Source: Bacteroidota bacterium
GTDB lineage: Bacteria; Bacteroidota; Ignavibacteria; Ignavibacteriales; Ignavibacteriaceae
Assembly: GCA_021793635.1 (NCBI GenBank)
Contig: JAJYSI010000013.1
Coordinates: 1-19,060 of the forward strand
Length of the DNA: 19,060 bases
Reading direction: 5' to 3'
Both the position numbers and the translations under genes were made by a program. The notes under the pieces are model-generated. The model saw only the letters and a list, made by a program, of their open reading frames with translations, was not told the DNA's origin and did not search any database. Positions 7,048 through 15,156 of this stretch are shown piece by piece; the first letter of the stretch is position 1; each line of letters opens with the position of its first letter.

Positions 7048-7800
7048 TCAAATAAAATCTAATATTGCATTTATGATTGTAAGCGGGTGAGGTGGGCATC
7101 CAGGTATATATAAGTCAATTTTTATTTCGCTCAAAAAGCTTCGATTTAATGCTTCCGATTCTTCAAATACTCCCCCGCTTATAGTGCAAGCTCCAACCGC
7201 AATTACTATCTTCGGACTGTTCACACTTTTATATGCATCCATTAAAGCCGGCGCCATATTTTTCGTGATAGGACCTGTAATTACTATTCCGTCTGCATGT
7301 CGTGGCGAGGCTACAAAATCAATTCCAAATCTGCCCATGTCAAAATTTACATTTCCACAAGCAGCCAGCTCCATCTCACAGCCGTTGCAGCCGCCGGCAG
7401 ACACTTGCCGTAGCTTTAATGAGCGCCCGAATATTTTATGAATTTCTTTTCTCGACTCAATCGCTTCCTTTTCGTAATCAGCAAATAATTTCCCCGAAGT
7501 AATTATTAAATTATTCCTTCCGGTGCTGCCCAATTTATATTCATTCGTAAACTTAATTGCTCCCTCCTGACAAGCACGTTCACACTCTCCGCAGAATATA
7601 CATTTACCCAAATCAATCGAAAGAGGATTTACTTTTATTGCGTTCGTCGGACAAACATTTTCGCAGTCTGAACAACCGCCGGCGCATTTCGACTCGTCAA
7701 TTACCGGGTATCCGCGATGTGTAGATAAAATCTTTGCGTTTTTAATATCAGGAATTGCCTGGTAGCCGTGCTGTTTTCTAAGTTTAATTAAGTCTAACAT
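7048..7800 (-). CDS. Ferredoxin / NuoB-like (HyfHI-type) fusion subunit of Ehr-like complex
   Basis: A 250-residue iron-sulfur subunit made of two parts that are separate proteins in E. coli hydrogenase 4 (HyfH and HyfI). The N-terminal part (about 30-85) is a two-[4Fe-4S] ferredoxin domain with Cys39, 43, 46, 50 and Cys67, 70, 73, 77. The first set has one extra residue in its first gap (C-x3-C). The C-terminal part (about 125-250) is the NuoB/small-subunit fold. Cys138 and Cys141 (GGCNGCEME), Cys205 (VGACTISGG) and Cys235 (PGCPPHP) are the expected ligands of the N2-like cluster. It lacks a Tat signal, so it should face the cytoplasm on the membrane arm. It is the last gene of the operon, starting 17 bases after the large-subunit stop. 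It ends in TGA. It should carry electrons from ferredoxin or another donor to the large-subunit site. Confidence 0.9.
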   Translation of the reverse strand: MLDLIKLRKQHGYQAIPDIKNAKILSTHRGYPVIDESKCAGGCSDCENVCPTNAIKVNPLSIDLGKCIFCGECERACQEGAIKFTNEYKLGSTGRNNLIITSGKLFADYEKEAIESRKEIHKIFGRSLKLRQVSAGGCNGCEMELAACGNVNFDMGRFGIDFVASPRHADGIVITGPITKNMAPALMDAYKSVNSPKIVIAVGACTISGGVFEESEALNRSFLSEIKIDLYIPGCPPHPLTIINAILDFI

Positions 7801-7817
7801 TTTTACCTAAACTAATT

Positions 7818-9305
7818 TTACAAATCGAATCCACTGTAAGAAAGATTAAAACTTTTATTGCCTAAAGGAAAATCAGAAATTCCTTCATTCCGCACTGAAA
7901 GCGAAACAGCAAACCAATTATGAAACGACGGATCCTTTATTTTTATTCTCTTAATTTTACTATCATTGCCGGTTAGAATAACATGAGCAATTTCACCTCG
8001 CCACCCTTCTACCAACGAAACAACTAATCTATTTGGCTCGAGTGGGAATATAGCTTTATTCGCCTCTCCCCCAGTAAAATTTTCCAATTGATCATTAATA
8101 ATCTTTATCGATTGTTGTATCTCTATAAACCGAATGTAACTACGCGCAAAAACATCACCCGAATCTAAGGTAAGTTTATGCACAGGAAAAAACTCATAAG
8201 CGCCGAACGGATGATCTGAACGTATATCAACAGCAACCCCGCTTGCCCTTGCAGAAGGTCCTACCATTCCAATTTCTAATGCTGTAGCCTTATCAACAAT
8301 ACCTGTCTTTTCAAATCGCTCTAAGACCGACGCTGAAGAAAATAAAACCTCAGCAGCAAGAGCAGTTTCATCATTCACCTGATTTATGGTCGAGGATATA
8401 TTCTCTCTGATCTCAGGAGAAATATCAAAATTTACTCCGCCAGGTATAATTAAGCTTCTGCCAAAACGATTTCCGCATATTGCCATAGTTGTATTAATAA
8501 TTCTCGTCCTGAGCGCACCAAAAACCGAGTTCCCCGTTAAATATCCAACATCGTTTGAAAGAGCCGACAAGTCTCCTAAATGTATTGCAATTCTTTCTAA
8601 CTCAAGAGCTATAGTACGTATTGACTTTGCCCTTCTGGGTATGGATGTATTAGAAAGTGATTCAATTGCTCGTGCAAATGTTCCTGCATGACCGATTACT
8701 GTATCACCGGCTATTGATTCAGAAAGCTTTTGAAGGTATAAGGGACGAGCATTGTTTTTTACAAACAACTCCTCCACTCCCCTATGCTGAAATCCAAGCT
8801 TTATTTCAAGATGATAGATCTTTTCACCATGACAAGAAAATCTAAAATGTCCGGGTTCAATTATTCCTGCGTGAATTGGACCAACGCCTACTTCATGAAC
8901 CTCCTCCCCCTTCATACTAAAAAATTCATAGGGAATTTCAGAGCTGTCTATCCCAGCAATGCCTTTCCTTAAAGGCTTTAACCATGGATGACCTTCCGGC
9001 TTAATCTTGTATTGCTCAAAAAACTCTCTTTCAAACAAATGAGCCGAAGGTATTTCCGGAGTGATTGATTGATATTCTTTTTGTGAAGTAAACTTAGTTG
9101 AAGCGATAAAAAGCTTTGAAGCATTATCATCAGCGGCAATTGCATATAGCACAACATCACCGTTTTCTGTATCCCCGAAAAATTGTACTAATCTTTTTCC
9201 GCCCTTAATTTTCTCTATTAATTGATCTCTTAAATCTTCTACCTTCAATCGCGGAATATCGTTTAACGAAACCGACTGAAGATTTTTTATTTCTATCCAG
9301 CTCAA
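7818..9305 (-). CDS. HyfG/NuoCD-like large subunit lacking NiFe ligands (Ehr-type)
   Basis: A 495-residue fusion of a NuoC-like domain (about 30-120, with FEREFFEQYKI and HPWLKPLRK) and a NuoD/hydrogenase large-subunit domain (about 140-495, with GPIHAGIIEPGHFRF, LGFQHRGVEEL and ELERIAIHLGD). In group 4 hydrogenases two CxxC motifs bind the NiFe centre. Here the first is replaced by AGDT (199-202, in ESIAGDTVIGHAG), and the second position reads SYSG (489-492), just before the C-terminus. The whole protein has only two cysteines (Cys158 and Cys277), neither in such a motif. It therefore cannot be a NiFe hydrogenase. The protein ends at the second motif, with no tail for a maturation protease to remove. 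This is the hallmark of energy-converting hydrogenase-related (Ehr) complexes. The reaction it catalyses is unknown. Confidence 0.9.
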   Translation of the reverse strand: MSWIEIKNLQSVSLNDIPRLKVEDLRDQLIEKIKGGKRLVQFFGDTENGDVVLYAIAADDNASKLFIASTKFTSQKEYQSITPEIPSAHLFEREFFEQYKIKPEGHPWLKPLRKGIAGIDSSEIPYEFFSMKGEEVHEVGVGPIHAGIIEPGHFRFSCHGEKIYHLEIKLGFQHRGVEELFVKNNARPLYLQKLSESIAGDTVIGHAGTFARAIESLSNTSIPRRAKSIRTIALELERIAIHLGDLSALSNDVGYLTGNSVFGALRTRIINTTMAICGNRFGRSLIIPGGVNFDISPEIRENISSTINQVNDETALAAEVLFSSASVLERFEKTGIVDKATALEIGMVGPSARASGVAVDIRSDHPFGAYEFFPVHKLTLDSGDVFARSYIRFIEIQQSIKIINDQLENFTGGEANKAIFPLEPNRLVVSLVEGWRGEIAHVILTGNDSKIKRIKIKDPSFHNWFAVSLSVRNEGISDFPLGNKSFNLSYSGFDL

Positions 9306-9318
9306 TTAAAACTCCAAA

Positions 9319-10749
9319 TTAATGAAAGAAACCGGCGGCATTGTTCAAAAGAGTAAACATTTGCTGCGGCATATTTATTCCGATTATCAAAAGAATGAAA
9401 AGTAAAACTAACTGCGGAGCATAAGCGCTAAAACCCAATCTCTGCTCTGCCTGTTGTTCAGATGATATTTCGCCGAAAGCCATCTTAAATACTGTGCCGC
9501 CCATTCCAAATGTTATTATTATTAAAAATATAAAAAACGGTATTGCAAGCCAGCTCAGTCCGCTTAACCAGAGTGCTTTGACTATTAGAAACTTACTTAG
9601 GAAAACTGGAAAAGGAGGCATCCCGATTATAGCCAGCGTTGAAGCAATCCATAGCCATCCGGTGCGTGGGTCTTTCTTTAACAAGCCGTTAACGTCGTCA
9701 ATCTTTTTACTTTTATACAAATGAAGAATATTTCCCGATGTTAAAAACAACGAAGCTTTTGATAAAGAGTGAGCAAGAATATGAAGCATTACGGCAAAGA
9801 CGCCAAACTTTCCCAGCGATATTCCTATGAATATAATTCCCATATTTTCTATGGAAGAATAGGCAAGCATTCGCTTGTAGTTCTTTAACCTTAGCATAAA
9901 TACAGCGCTGACCATTATCGATAGAAAACCTGTAAGCAGAAAAAGAAAATTTGAGAAGCTTTCTAAATGTGCACGTATTAGAATTTCCTGCACCCGGATT
10001 AAGCCTAACAATGCGGAATTAAGCAGCGTACCTGATAGTAATGCGGATACTGGCGAAGGAGCCTCAGAGTGTGCATCCGGAAGCCAGGCATGTATAGGAG
10101 CTATTCCAATCTTGGTCCCAAGTCCTACAAATATAAAAGCAAATGAAACTTTTAACCAGAATGGATTTATCTCTGCTGCCCGGTTATATAAATCGTTAAA
10201 GTATAGAGAATTTATACTTCTGCTTCCGATTGAAAGAAGAATTATTCCGACAAACGCCAGCGCTATTCCTATTGAACAGATAAAAACATATTTCCAAGCA
10301 GCCTCAAGTGATGATTTCTTCTTTTCAAAATAAATAAGTATTGCACTTGTCAATGTTGTTGCTTCTACAAATACCCATAACAACGCCAAATGTGTCGATA
10401 AAATTACTCCGGTCATTGCAGTAACAAATAAGAGAATCTCTATAGTGTAAATCGATTCCTGCTTAGCATTCAAGTTGTGGGCTTTAAAGTAAAACAAGCT
10501 GTAAACTGAAACACTTGCAAACACAATAGTCATTACCGAGAAAAAGAAAATTCCGATAGAATCAAATTGAAAATATGATATCAACCAATTAGGAAGTATG
10601 TACCATTGAATATTTAACCACTGAGCGACAGTTATTAAAATATAAACAGTAGCAGTGCCGACTAATGCAATACGATTGACCATTCTATTCTTAACAATCA
10701 AACTTATGAGGCCGAATAATATCGGGAGAAATAACACTATACTTATCAT
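9319..10749 (-). CDS. HyfF-like antiporter-type membrane subunit of Ehr-like complex
   Basis: A 476-residue membrane protein with about 14 hydrophobic segments, homologous to HyfF/NuoN/MrpD-type proton-translocating subunits. Characteristic residues are visible. Glu129 lies in the WVFVEATTLTSA helix. Lys213 lies in GTKIGIAPIHAWLPDAH, where His220 is also conserved. SPVSALLSG starts at about 232 and SSIENMGIIFIGIS follows later. These are the charged residues that form the half-channels in complex I-type antiporter subunits. In the helix after SALLSG the NuoL-type lysine is absent (LLNSALLG), as I recall for HyfF. It starts two bases after the hyfE-like gene and is followed 13 bases later by the large subunit. 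It should form one of two ion channels in the membrane arm. Confidence 0.9.
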   Translation of the reverse strand: MISIVLFLPILFGLISLIVKNRMVNRIALVGTATVYILITVAQWLNIQWYILPNWLISYFQFDSIGIFFFSVMTIVFASVSVYSLFYFKAHNLNAKQESIYTIEILLFVTAMTGVILSTHLALLWVFVEATTLTSAILIYFEKKKSSLEAAWKYVFICSIGIALAFVGIILLSIGSRSINSLYFNDLYNRAAEINPFWLKVSFAFIFVGLGTKIGIAPIHAWLPDAHSEAPSPVSALLSGTLLNSALLGLIRVQEILIRAHLESFSNFLFLLTGFLSIMVSAVFMLRLKNYKRMLAYSSIENMGIIFIGISLGKFGVFAVMLHILAHSLSKASLFLTSGNILHLYKSKKIDDVNGLLKKDPRTGWLWIASTLAIIGMPPFPVFLSKFLIVKALWLSGLSWLAIPFFIFLIIITFGMGGTVFKMAFGEISSEQQAEQRLGFSAYAPQLVLLFILLIIGINMPQQMFTLLNNAAGFFH

Positions 10750-10751
10750 CG

Positions 10752-11387
10752 TTAATCCTTCAATTCAGTCAATACGTCAATATGATTACCATCGTACATC
10801 TCCTGGATTTTGTTAAAAAAGATTACGAACAAGAAAATACCGACGAACAAATCCAAAAGAACTCCGATATTTACGAGCATCGGCATTTCGTTAGCAACAG
10901 AAAGCGATAGTAGGAAAATCCCGTTCTCTAACATCATGTAACACAAAATATGAGTGATGATTCTTTTACGGTTAACTATCAAAAATAAACTTGAAACAAT
11001 AAGAACTATTGAAATTCCAAAGTAAAGAGGTTTAATTCCTGCATTTGTTTTGGCTGCCCAAAATGCTGCTACAAATCCAAACATAAAAATCGCGCTTGCA
11101 ATAAGTACGGAATAAAATTGTGATATGTATGGCTCTATCTCTCTACCAATTTCATTTTTACGAATAACCTTTAATAAAAAATAAGGTATAACTATAGTCT
11201 TAATAATCAGCGTCTCGACAATTAGAAATGCAATATTTAGCCAGTTGATTTCTTTTATATCTACAACTACCAGTAAAAAAAGAAGTGTGCCCTGTAAAGC
11301 CAAAATTTTTACGTATGCTTCTATCCTGCTTGCGGCAAAAACGTACAGCATACTAGTACCAAGCAGAATTATAATTATGTTCGACAT
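10752..11387 (-). CDS. HyfE-like membrane subunit of Ehr-like complex
   Basis: A 211-residue, strongly hydrophobic protein with about six to seven membrane segments. It matches HyfE of hydrogenase 4, in which a region resembling NuoK/MrpC is embedded. The segment MLENGIFLLSLSVANEMP near residue 150-170 corresponds to the NuoK-type helix with a conserved glutamate (LENG). No cofactor motif is present. The ATG overlaps the stop of the preceding NuoH-like gene by one base (TAATG), implying coupled translation. The role is to help build the ion path between the antiporter subunits and the NuoH-like connector. The assignment rests on position, topology and the LENG motif. Confidence 0.85.
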   Translation of the reverse strand: MSNIIIILLGTSMLYVFAASRIEAYVKILALQGTLLFLLVVVDIKEINWLNIAFLIVETLIIKTIVIPYFLLKVIRKNEIGREIEPYISQFYSVLIASAIFMFGFVAAFWAAKTNAGIKPLYFGISIVLIVSSLFLIVNRKRIITHILCYMMLENGIFLLSLSVANEMPMLVNIGVLLDLFVGIFLFVIFFNKIQEMYDGNHIDVLTELKD

Positions 11388-12301
11388 TAAAAACCTCCCC
11401 GTAAAAAGAAAGCAATCACGGCAAATGCCGTTAACGAAAGAGCCGTCATTAAAAAGATAAATTGTGGAACATGAGAAATCCTTAATCGTGCAATTAAAGA
11501 TTCAACAAAACCTACTACCATAAAAACTAAAAAAAGAATAAACCCGAACAAAGGTAACGCTTCCGCCAATGTTAAATATGATGGAATCAATAAGTTTGCA
11601 ATCAGCATAGAAATAATCACCATCTTCAATGAAGTTGCATATAAAATAAATGCAAGGTCGGGACCTGAATAATCTAAAATCATTACTTCGTGAATCATCG
11701 TAAGTTCAAGGTGAGTATTAGGATCGTCAACCGGTAGGCGGCTTCCTTCTGAAAGCAGCATAATGAAAAGTGAGACCACCAATAAAATTTTTACAAGTAC
11801 TGTATAGCCGGCACTCATATTTAACACAGAGAAAATTGCATTGAAAGAAATTTGATTTGTTAACAATGCAAGCGAGCCCATGATAATAAAAAAAGCAGTT
11901 TCAACAATTGTAGAGAATGTTGCCTCTCTACTGGCACCCATTCCTTCAAAGCTGCTTCCGGTATCAAGAGCAGCTAAAATCATCATAAATTTTGAAAGTC
12001 CTAGTGCATAAGAAAATAAAACAAAATCACCCGGCAAGCTTATTACTGAATCGGCAAAAGGAATCGGGACAATCATCAAAGCAAAAATTGTTGCGGCTAT
12101 ATTTATAGATGATGAAATTTGAAATACAAAAGAAGTGGTTTTGCTAATTACCTCTCCCTTTCTAATAAGCTTAAAGAAATCATAATACGGTTGAAAAACA
12201 GAAGCACCTTTTCTACCTGCCCAGATAGCTTTTACTTTAGTAATTAACCCCGTAAAAAAGAAAGGAGAAATAATTATTAATATAAACGGAATATATTTCA
12301 T
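11387..12301 (-). CDS. HyfC/NuoH-like membrane connector subunit of Ehr-like complex
   Basis: A 304-residue membrane protein with about eight helices, homologous to NuoH/HyfC/EchB. This subunit joins the soluble redox arm to the ion-pumping arm. Clear family signatures are WAGRKGASVFQPYYD near the N-terminus, then FKLIRKGEV, the loop motif EGSRLPVDDPNTHLELTM, and HEVMILDYSGPDL. The acidic and basic residues of these loops line the cavity near the large subunit in known structures. The gene begins one base after the HyfB-like gene and overlaps the HyfE-like gene by one base. Length is typical. It is not NuoH proper: the DDPNTHLELTMIHE version is characteristic of the hydrogenase/Ehr branch, and no other complex I genes are nearby. 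Confidence 0.93.
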   Translation of the reverse strand: MKYIPFILIIISPFFFTGLITKVKAIWAGRKGASVFQPYYDFFKLIRKGEVISKTTSFVFQISSSINIAATIFALMIVPIPFADSVISLPGDFVLFSYALGLSKFMMILAALDTGSSFEGMGASREATFSTIVETAFFIIMGSLALLTNQISFNAIFSVLNMSAGYTVLVKILLVVSLFIMLLSEGSRLPVDDPNTHLELTMIHEVMILDYSGPDLAFILYATSLKMVIISMLIANLLIPSYLTLAEALPLFGFILFLVFMVVGFVESLIARLRISHVPQFIFLMTALSLTAFAVIAFFLRGGF

Positions 12302-12302
12302 C

Positions 12303-14285
12303 TTAGCTTACTCCTAAAATCCAAATGAGAAGGAATATTAAAAAGATTAATCCGTAGATGATATACTGCTGCATCTTGCCGCTTTGTATCCACGAAAATA
12401 AATTTAAGGATTTCTTTAAGAATTTAAGATTAGGTTGAATTAGAAATCTTTCAAAGAAATCCTGTGAGTGGCTTTCTAAAGATGCTTCTTTAGGAAAGAG
12501 CACAGGTTCTTTCTCTACCTTAATTTTCTGCGGAACGAATTCTGAGACAAGACTCAAAAAGGGCTGTGCATAAGAACTGCTTGAATATTGTAACCGACTG
12601 CTGCTTTGTTGATATCCGCAATCCCATGTTTTAAATACCTCAACTTTCTTTTTCTTTAACAAAAGCAAACGGATTAAATAGAAGAAAACTATTAATGAAC
12701 CAAAAATTAAAAGATAATTAGAAAGCAGCTTCAAGGTCGTTTGAATTTGCAAGAAATCTGCAACAGAATTGGCAGGCAAAAATTGTCTTACCGCATTTCC
12801 CAGAAATAGGAGAGCCAGGTAGGGGAACAATCCCAACGTAAAAATTATCACTACCAGAAATATCATTGGCGCCAAAAGAGACAAATCTTTTTCATTTGGT
12901 TGACTATGTAGCTGAGAACGCGGTGATCCAAGGAATGCTATCCCGAATACTTTTGTAAAACTCAACAGCGCCATTGCTCCAATAAATGCTAAACCCGAAA
13001 TGCCTAGCACTGCAAAAATATTGATGGCAAGATTGCTAACTGAAAAACATTTTATTAATCCAAGGTAGATTAATAATTCACTTACAAAGCCGCTTAATAT
13101 AGGCAATCCGCTAATTGCAAGAGCTGAAACTAAAAATAAAAATGAAGTCGCAGGCAAATATTTTATTAGCCCGCCAAGCTTATCGACATTTCGTGTGTGA
13201 GTCTGAGAGTAAACAACTCCCGAACCGTAAAATAAAACACTCTTGAAAGTAAAATGATTCACCACGTGTAACATTGCTCCGAAAAAACCCAAAAGTGCAA
13301 TCGTATTATTATTGTATGCTAATCCAAGCATTCCGGTACCTATGCCGATTCCAATGATCCCAATGTTTTCAATGCTTGAATATGCTAATAACTTTTTCAT
13401 ATCCTTTTGAGAGACAGCATTGGCAATCCCGGTTAAACCGGTAATTAGAGAAACGGCAAGAACAAAATATGCTACAGTTGCATTAGGCGTTCCGCTAAGC
13501 AAAACAATTCTAAGGATTCCATAGATTCCGGTTTTAATCATTACACCCGACATAAGTGCTGAGACTCCCGTCGGTGCTGCCGGATGAGCTTTTGGCAGCC
13601 AGGTATGCATCGGAACAAATCCTGCTTTTGTGCCAAATCCAATAAAGAAAAGCACAAACAACAAAACTGATATGAAGCTTGAATTATTTAGTACATTCCT
13701 GAATGAATGAAAATCGAGAGATCCAGAAGATGCTGAAGCCCAGGCAAATGCGGAAATTAGAAAAGCCGCTCCTATTTGCATTGCTATCAAATAATAAATA
13801 CTAGCCTTGCGAACTTCGATTTTATTATTTTCAAAATTAACCAAAAAGAATGAGGAAATTGACATCACTTCCCACGCTATCATAAATAACATAGCATTCT
13901 GAACTATAACGACAAGCAGCATCGAAGCAACCATCAACCCTAAAAAGAAATAATATGATGATAAAGCGGATTTATTCCCCGAATACATTTTCATATAACC
14001 ATTGGAATAAATTGCTGCAAGCAGAGAGCCTAAAGAAATGATGAGAACAAACATTGCTGCCAAGGGGTCTAACCGGAGAAATGAAATCCCAATTGGTTCC
14101 GAAAAAAACAATTGAATTTCTATTTGGCTTCCTGTTAATAAAGTTCTTAAAGTTACCGGCAGAATAAAAACTTGAGCTAATACAGCAAAAGAGAGAAAAC
14201 CTATTCCCTTGAATTTTTCTTTTATAAATACGGAAAACAGTCCGCCGATAAAAAACAAAATAGTTCCGGCCAATATATAGCTCAT
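12303..14285 (-). CDS. HyfB/NuoL-like antiporter-type membrane subunit of Ehr-like complex
   Basis: A 660-residue membrane protein with about 15-16 helices, homologous to HyfB and more distantly to NuoL/MrpA. The proton-channel residues are recognisable. Glu139 lies in AWEVMSISSFFLV. Lys220 lies in GTKAGFVPMHTWLPKAH (with Lys232), and Lys251 lies in SGVMIKTGIYG. SSIENIGIIGIGIG follows. The HyfB-specific C-terminal module is also present: TWDCGYQQSSSRLQYSSSSY, a charged stretch, and a final hydrophobic helix. In family members this tail spans the side of the membrane arm. The ATG overlaps the stop of the upstream regulator by one base (TAATG). With the HyfF-like subunit it gives the complex two antiporter-type channels. 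Confidence 0.93.
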   Translation of the reverse strand: MSYILAGTILFFIGGLFSVFIKEKFKGIGFLSFAVLAQVFILPVTLRTLLTGSQIEIQLFFSEPIGISFLRLDPLAAMFVLIISLGSLLAAIYSNGYMKMYSGNKSALSSYYFFLGLMVASMLLVVIVQNAMLFMIAWEVMSISSFFLVNFENNKIEVRKASIYYLIAMQIGAAFLISAFAWASASSGSLDFHSFRNVLNNSSFISVLLFVLFFIGFGTKAGFVPMHTWLPKAHPAAPTGVSALMSGVMIKTGIYGILRIVLLSGTPNATVAYFVLAVSLITGLTGIANAVSQKDMKKLLAYSSIENIGIIGIGIGTGMLGLAYNNNTIALLGFFGAMLHVVNHFTFKSVLFYGSGVVYSQTHTRNVDKLGGLIKYLPATSFLFLVSALAISGLPILSGFVSELLIYLGLIKCFSVSNLAINIFAVLGISGLAFIGAMALLSFTKVFGIAFLGSPRSQLHSQPNEKDLSLLAPMIFLVVIIFTLGLFPYLALLFLGNAVRQFLPANSVADFLQIQTTLKLLSNYLLIFGSLIVFFYLIRLLLLKKKKVEVFKTWDCGYQQSSSRLQYSSSSYAQPFLSLVSEFVPQKIKVEKEPVLFPKEASLESHSQDFFERFLIQPNLKFLKKSLNLFSWIQSGKMQQYIIYGLIFLIFLLIWILGVS

Positions 14286-14971
14286 TAAATGAGATTACCT
14301 TTCTTTTGCCAATCAAGTTCTCTCAAACGAACGTAATCCAATATCTCCTCTTTTTTAATTTGTTTCTTAAGCATTTCCAAAAATGTTATATCCTGGCATA
14401 AATAAGATAATTTAGAAAGGACATTTAAGTGCATTTTAGGACTTGCAGTGAACAAAATAAAAAGAGTATGAACCGGTTGTTTATCCAGCGCGCCAAATTC
14501 CAAAGGCTTAGCCAAATAACAAATAGAAATACTTGCATTATTTACGTCAGTTACAATTGGGGTGCGGGGGTGTGGGATCGCAATACCATTGCCAATTGCA
14601 GTTGGCATTAACTCTTCACGGCTTAACAGTGCATCTAAGATTTCTTCCTTCGATAAATTTCTCGGGGTATTAATCTTTTCTAATGCAATTTTCAGGACAT
14701 CTTTTACATTTTCAGCGGTATCTAAAGGCAAAATCCCGCCTTTTTCAATTAACTTGGATAAAACTTCGGAACTTTGGGAAGCTGCTAAATTTATCAATGA
14801 AGGCGATAGTTCAATCTTATTGCTTAAAATCCATTCATTTATTTCAGCGCGGTTAAACCGGTATTGATGATTTATCCGGTAACATGGGATTTTCTGATCT
14901 TTAATCCATCTATAAATCGTTTTTTCAGACACCTGAAAAAGATTGACTATATCTTTTATTTTTAATTCCAT
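14285..14971 (-). CDS. Helix-turn-helix / PTS EIIA (fructose/nitrogen type) fusion regulator
   Basis: A 228-residue protein of two domains. Residues 1-50 form an excisionase/MerR-like winged helix-turn-helix (IKDIVNLFQVSEKTIYRWIK, then PCYRINHQYRFNRAEINEWI). Residues about 75-225 form a PTS EIIA type-2 domain. The phospho-acceptor is His134 in GNGIAIPHPRTP, and a second conserved histidine is His181 in SPKMHL. EIIA domains of this class receive phosphate from HPr or NPr. Here there is no EIIB or EIIC, so sugar transport is unlikely and regulation likely. The gene opens the operon. GGAG lies 6 bases before its ATG, and its stop overlaps the start of the HyfB-like gene by one base. I infer that it senses phosphotransfer status and controls this operon, possibly its own promoter in the 185-base gap upstream. 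Confidence 0.88.
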   Translation of the reverse strand: MELKIKDIVNLFQVSEKTIYRWIKDQKIPCYRINHQYRFNRAEINEWILSNKIELSPSLINLAASQSSEVLSKLIEKGGILPLDTAENVKDVLKIALEKINTPRNLSKEEILDALLSREELMPTAIGNGIAIPHPRTPIVTDVNNASISICYLAKPLEFGALDKQPVHTLFILFTASPKMHLNVLSKLSYLCQDITFLEMLKKQIKKEEILDYVRLRELDWQKKGNLI

Positions 14972-15156
14972 AGAATTCTCCGGAATTAAATTTACAAAAA
15001 ATTCTGATAAAGTCTAAATATCGGATTAGATTATCTTAATTGTCCTCTAATGTACAGAGTCTGGCACTTCGGGATATAAAGAATTTGCCTGATTATTAAA
15101 GATATAGGACTAATAAGTGTATTTCAATTCGACTGTTAATTATTGATATCGATGTT

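Noticed and set aside
7048..14285. Calling the operon a formate hydrogenlyase or hydrogenase 4
   Set aside because: The gene order and membrane subunits fit, but the large subunit lacks both CxxC motifs and no formate dehydrogenase or maturation genes are present.
7048..14285. Calling the operon respiratory complex I (nuo)
   Set aside because: There are no NuoA, J, K, E, F or G homologues as separate genes, and the NuoH-like and HyfB-like proteins carry hydrogenase/Ehr-branch signatures (DDPNTHLELTM, TWDCGY).
13972..14316. 114-codon minus-strand ORF across the regulator and HyfB-like gene boundary
   Set aside because: It is an out-of-frame shadow of the HyfB-like gene, whose frame has clear homology and coupled start.
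15062..15080. Sigma-54 promoter, from TGGCAC at 15062
   Set aside because: No TTGC-like -12 element follows at the required spacing, and no plus-strand gene lies downstream.
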